From Labilithrix luteola (GTDB lineage Bacteria > Myxococcota_A > Polyangia > Polyangiales > Polyangiaceae), in assembly GCF_001263205.1 (NCBI RefSeq), contig NZ_CP012333.1:7152001-7216000 (forward strand): DNA of 64,000 nt. The letters are read 5' to 3'. Of the stretch, positions 60,958-64,000 are shown in pieces (the stretch's first letter is position 1; each line of letters opens with the position of its first letter). The notes beneath the pieces were generated by a model. That model had not been told where the DNA came from. It made no database searches and saw only the letters and a program-made list of their open reading frames with translations. A program made the position numbers and the translations under genes.

Positions 60958-61018
60958 CGTGCGAACCCAACGGGCGAGGCCGCGTCCGAGTGGGCCTTCC
61001 TCGAGCCGATAGGGCGTC

Positions 61019-62818
61019 TTACTTGATGGTCGGCGGCTCCGCCTGGTGGATGGGGCGGAGGCCGCTGCCGCCGACGTATCCGTAGCTCGCGTCCTTGGCG
61101 ACTCCCCAGACGGTGATCGCGAAGGGGCCATCGCTCCGAGCGACCTGGCGTCCGTAGCCACACTCTCCCTTCGTGAACTTCTGGGGCAAGAACCCGCTCG
61201 TCAGCTTCACCCATGCGAACTCGTACTGGCCGCTCGTACCAACGGGCTGCCAGCCGGTGATCTCGCCGCCACACTCGAGCTCGACGGGCATGAAGTCGCC
61301 CTTCGTCGGTTTGCGGCGCACCACGGTGAGCGTCGTGTCGGGATACGTGAAATCGGTGAAGAACACGTAGTGGTCGAGGTACTGATCCGCGGGAGGAACG
61401 TTGACGAAGTCCGGATCCCCCGTCGTGCGCGAGCCCGTTCCGTTGCCGTAGTTCGAGCCCGTCATGTAGACGTTGACGTGGAAGGGATGCTTCGCGTCCT
61501 GGCTCTTCACGACGAACAGCTGATCGGTGATGAAGCTCGCCGCCTGTCCTGCCGCGAGCGTCTCGGGCGCGTTGAGCGGACGCGAGGGTTCGTACGTGAG
61601 CTGGGTGCCGTCCGCGGCGCCGACGATCGTGTAGGGGACCTTCTCGCGCAGGTCCTCCGAGAAGCTCGTGATGCGCGAGTGGAACGGCACGACGGCGTAC
61701 TCGGTGCCCCAGTATTCGAACGGCGGGATCTGCTGCTGGAGCGTGTCACAGGTCGAAGCCACCAGGTCGGTGCAATCCGCTCCGCCGAACACGCCGACGG
61801 GCTTGGTCGTCTCGATCGGGCTACCCGTTATCGGGCGCTGCAAGAACTGGAGCACTTCGCCCTTCGAGAGCTTCCACGTCTGCGTCACGCCGGCGGCGGC
61901 ACCTGCCACGGCTCCTGCGGCAGCGATCTCCACGGTTGGACGGATGCTGACTTCGGTATCGTCTTCGCTCGCGATCAGCTGGAGCGACCGCCGTTTCTTC
62001 GTGTCGCCGAAGTCGTTGGGGCTCACGGCGAAGTAGTTCTTCGTCCACGACGAGACCGGAAGAAGGAGGGTCGCCGTCGGGACGTACGAGAGAGCGCCCC
62101 CGTACGGATAGATCGAGTACGCAGAGACGGGCGCGTCCGTCGTGAGACGGAATGCCGTCGTCTTCGCCGTCCCATGAATGATGGGGTCGACGAGCATCGC
62201 CGGGGTGACGCTCGGAGGGCACCTCACGTCGAACTCGCCGTACTTCGTGTCGTCGTGCGCGAGGAACACGACAGCGACCTCGCCCGGTGGAAGCGGCCCA
62301 TCGAGCAGCGTGTACACCGGGTCCTGCCCGCTCTGCTCGACGGTGTAGACGGAGCTCGAGATGTCGAGGGCCGCGCTGCCGTGCTCGGCCGAGATCGTGA
62401 CGGCTCGATCCCAGGTATTGGCGATGATCGCCGCGAAGCACCCGCCCTTGCCCTGGGTCGGAGTTGGCGGCGGAACGGTCCAGAAATCGCAGCCGGCCGA
62501 GCCCTTCGTCAGCATCGCCGCCGTGCAGGCGTCGACGCACTTGTCGATCCCGCAGCCCTCGTCGGCTCCGCACTGCGCGACCACGGTCTCGGCGCCCTCG
62601 CAGCCGTCGAGCACCTGCTTGAGATCGCGCGAACAATGAATTCCGCACCTCGGCGGCTCCTCGACAGAAGCCCCCGCTTCGGTCGGCTCGGGGACGAGCA
62701 CCGACGGTGACTCGTTCTCGAAGCCCTGCCGGCTCGAGCATGCGACGATTGCCAAGGCCACCGTGCTCGCGCAGAGCACACCAGGGATCAAGCCAACGGA
62801 GCGGTCCGAGCGTTTCAT
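61019..62818 (-). CDS. Cassette C gene 8: IgGFc-binding-domain lipoprotein (inverted)
   Basis: The lipobox is at Cys27 (LAIVAC). The sequence is close to the cassette A copy: CGIHCSRDLKQVLDGCEGAE, GCDFWTVPPPTPTQGKGG, WTKNYFAVSPNDFGDTKKRR, LQQQIPPFEYWGTEYAVVPF, KHPFHVNVYMTGSNYG. It is on the minus strand, 61 bases from the convergent cassette B gene 8. The gene 15 bases upstream is an RCC1-like gene. It is the last gene of a third cassette. Confidence 0.9.
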   Translation of the reverse strand: MKRSDRSVGLIPGVLCASTVALAIVACSSRQGFENESPSVLVPEPTEAGASVEEPPRCGIHCSRDLKQVLDGCEGAETVVAQCGADEGCGIDKCVDACTAAMLTKGSAGCDFWTVPPPTPTQGKGGCFAAIIANTWDRAVTISAEHGSAALDISSSVYTVEQSGQDPVYTLLDGPLPPGEVAVVFLAHDDTKYGEFDVRCPPSVTPAMLVDPIIHGTAKTTAFRLTTDAPVSAYSIYPYGGALSYVPTATLLLPVSSWTKNYFAVSPNDFGDTKKRRSLQLIASEDDTEVSIRPTVEIAAAGAVAGAAAGVTQTWKLSKGEVLQFLQRPITGSPIETTKPVGVFGGADCTDLVASTCDTLQQQIPPFEYWGTEYAVVPFHSRITSFSEDLREKVPYTIVGAADGTQLTYEPSRPLNAPETLAAGQAASFITDQLFVVKSQDAKHPFHVNVYMTGSNYGNGTGSRTTGDPDFVNVPPADQYLDHYVFFTDFTYPDTTLTVVRRKPTKGDFMPVELECGGEITGWQPVGTSGQYEFAWVKLTSGFLPQKFTKGECGYGRQVARSDGPFAITVWGVAKDASYGYVGGSGLRPIHQAEPPTIK

Positions 62819-62833
62819 GGACTCTCGATTTCT

Positions 62834-64000
62834 CTAGAAGCGAACCGAAACAGGGGTGGGATGCGGATCCGGATCGGTCGTGCCCTGACCGAGCTCACCG
62901 CGCTGGTTGCTCCCCCAGCAGACGACGCTGCCGTCCTCGAGGAGCGCGCACGCGGTGCGTGATGCCGTGGCGATCTGGACCGCGTGCCCGGTGAAGGTCT
63001 CCACCGGACGGAACAACATCGAGTAGGTCGCCTTCTTGGGGTCCTCTCCAAGCACGCCCAAGTTGTTGTCGCCGGCGCACTGCACCGTGCCGTCGGTCAG
63101 ACGCGCGCAGGTGATTTCACCCGCCGCCGCGACCTGCTGCGGCCACGCCTTCTCGCTCTCGATGGTGACTCGGCGGGGCCTGGGGGAGGAGTCGGGGAGC
63201 CCGGTGCCGAGCGCACCCATCGAGCTCGCGCCCCAGCAGTGAACGTACCCGTCTGCGACGGCGCAGGCGTGCGCGCGGCTCGACGTCGTGGACGAGACCG
63301 AGAAGCTCGTGGCGGGGCCGACGCCGATCGCGACCGGCCGCTCGTCCGGGCTGAGCGACGCGAGGCGCGCAGAGACCACGGCCTGCGTGCCAGCGACGGC
63401 GCCCCACGAGAGGATCTGTCCGGTGTCCGTCAGGCCGAAGCCCGTCGATGTGCCCGCGGTAGCGCGGACGACGTGGAAAGATCCGAGCACGGCCTTTCCA
63501 GGTCCAGCGACTGTCGTGGTCGTGATGCGCGCGAGCTGGCGCTGGGAGTTGTCGCCCCAGCACCAGATCTCGCCGCTCGTGAGCACCGCGCACGCGCCTA
63601 TCGGCCCGACGTCGACGCGGCTCGCCGCGCTCGGCAGCGCGACACGGCTCGCCAGGGGATGCGCGTTCGTATCGGTCGCGGCGGGATCGACGACGAGACC
63701 GAGCTGCCCCTTGTCGTTGCCTCCCCAGCAGTGGACATCGCCGCCGGCCACGACCGCACACGTGGTGGTGCCGCCGGCGCTCAGCTGAGACACGTCCGCA
63801 AGGGCGGTGACGGGCGTCGTCACGCCGGGCGTACCTGCGTCGCCCGCGTCGATGTCGCCACCGTTGCTCGTACCGGCGTCGGGGCTCGTCTCCACGCCGA
63901 GTGAGCCCTTCGTGTTGTCGCCCCAGCAGCGCACGGTGCCGTCGCTCATTCGGGCGCAGAGATGTCCCTCGCCGGCCACGATCTGCACGGCGCAAGGTGT
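62834..64000 (-). CDS. Cassette C gene 7: RCC1-like lipoprotein, 5' end outside the window
   Basis: The frame runs through the window edge. The last bases encode PCAVQIVAGEGHLCARM, matching PCAVELVAGERHFCARM in cassette A gene 7, so the signal peptide and linker lie beyond the end. Seven units are present: CWGDNTKGSLGVE, CWGGNDKGQLGLV, CWGDNSQRQLARI, SWGAVAGTQA, CWGASSMGALGTG, CAGDNNLGVLGED and CWGSNQRGELGQG. It is the third copy of this gene in the window. Confidence 0.9.
   Translation of the reverse strand, partial: TPCAVQIVAGEGHLCARMSDGTVRCWGDNTKGSLGVETSPDAGTSNGGDIDAGDAGTPGVTTPVTALADVSQLSAGGTTTCAVVAGGDVHCWGGNDKGQLGLVVDPAATDTNAHPLASRVALPSAASRVDVGPIGACAVLTSGEIWCWGDNSQRQLARITTTTVAGPGKAVLGSFHVVRATAGTSTGFGLTDTGQILSWGAVAGTQAVVSARLASLSPDERPVAIGVGPATSFSVSSTTSSRAHACAVADGYVHCWGASSMGALGTGLPDSSPRPRRVTIESEKAWPQQVAAAGEITCARLTDGTVQCAGDNNLGVLGEDPKKATYSMLFRPVETFTGHAVQIATASRTACALLEDGSVVCWGSNQRGELGQGTTDPDPHPTPVSVRF

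Noticed and set aside
60958..61018. Possible terminator between convergent cassettes B and C
   Set aside because: The GCGAGGCC...GGCCTTCCTCG pairing is imperfect and no T run is present.
1..64000. CRISPR array, tRNA, rRNA, insertion sequence
   Set aside because: No regularly spaced repeats, no tRNA-like cloverleaf, no transposase and no terminal inverted repeats were found by reading both strands.

Overview
The window is GC-rich DNA from a bacterium with very high coding density. Secreted lipoproteins dominate it: about 22 genes start with a lipobox signal peptide followed by an Asp/Ser/Ala-rich linker. Many carry seven-bladed propellers (RCC1-like, kelch, WxxG-type), FG-GAP repeats, tectonin repeats or IgGFc-binding domains. 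This style, together with ECF sigma factors embedded in lipoprotein operons, an AgmX/TonB-like protein and a PNGase F homologue, suggests a myxobacterium (Myxococcota, Polyangiales; Labilithrix-like). That assignment is an inference from gene content, since no rRNA, tRNA or housekeeping marker is present.

Layout. 1-5.3 kb: 5'-truncated LysR regulator, YciI-like protein, two small overlapping genes, a truncated beta-lactamase-family gene, a divergent TetR/SDR pair, and an antitoxin with a frameshifted RelE/ParE toxin. 5.4-12.1 kb: DUF222/HNH endonuclease, kelch lipoprotein, ArsR-SRPBCC operon with an operator on its start codon, a hypothetical gene and a pilin-tailed lipoprotein. 12.2-24 kb: a broken adhesin, a protease/FG-GAP/tectonin fusion, an HExxH peptidase, several lipoproteins, DUF5984, and a zone of gene fragments copied from genes found intact elsewhere in the window. 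24-33.5 kb: cassette A. 33.6-51.3 kb: PNGase F lipoprotein, TonB-like protein, hypotheticals, RRM protein, cold-shock protein, MATE pump, aldose epimerase, a shortened SagB-like nitroreductase, a DGPF/ECF42 pair, a SnoaL-like protein and two lipoproteins. 51.5-61 kb: cassette B. 61-64 kb: the end of a third, inverted cassette C that runs off the window.

The most interesting system is the cassette. A and B share the same eight-gene order: secreted/outer-membrane-like protein, ECF sigma factor, single-pass anti-sigma-like protein with a helical-repeat tail, six-module Cys-rich lipoprotein, two seven-bladed WxxG-propeller lipoproteins, a seven-bladed RCC1-like lipoprotein, and a ~600-residue IgGFc-binding-domain lipoprotein. 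The last five genes mostly overlap by 1-4 bases. I infer a self-regulated, paralogous cell-surface module; its function is unknown.

A second theme is decay. Fragments of an HNH gene, a TonB-like gene, a peptidase gene and a lipoprotein 3' end are scattered as mosaics, and four genes carry apparent frameshifts, three of them repairable by a single base. Some of these could be sequencing errors.
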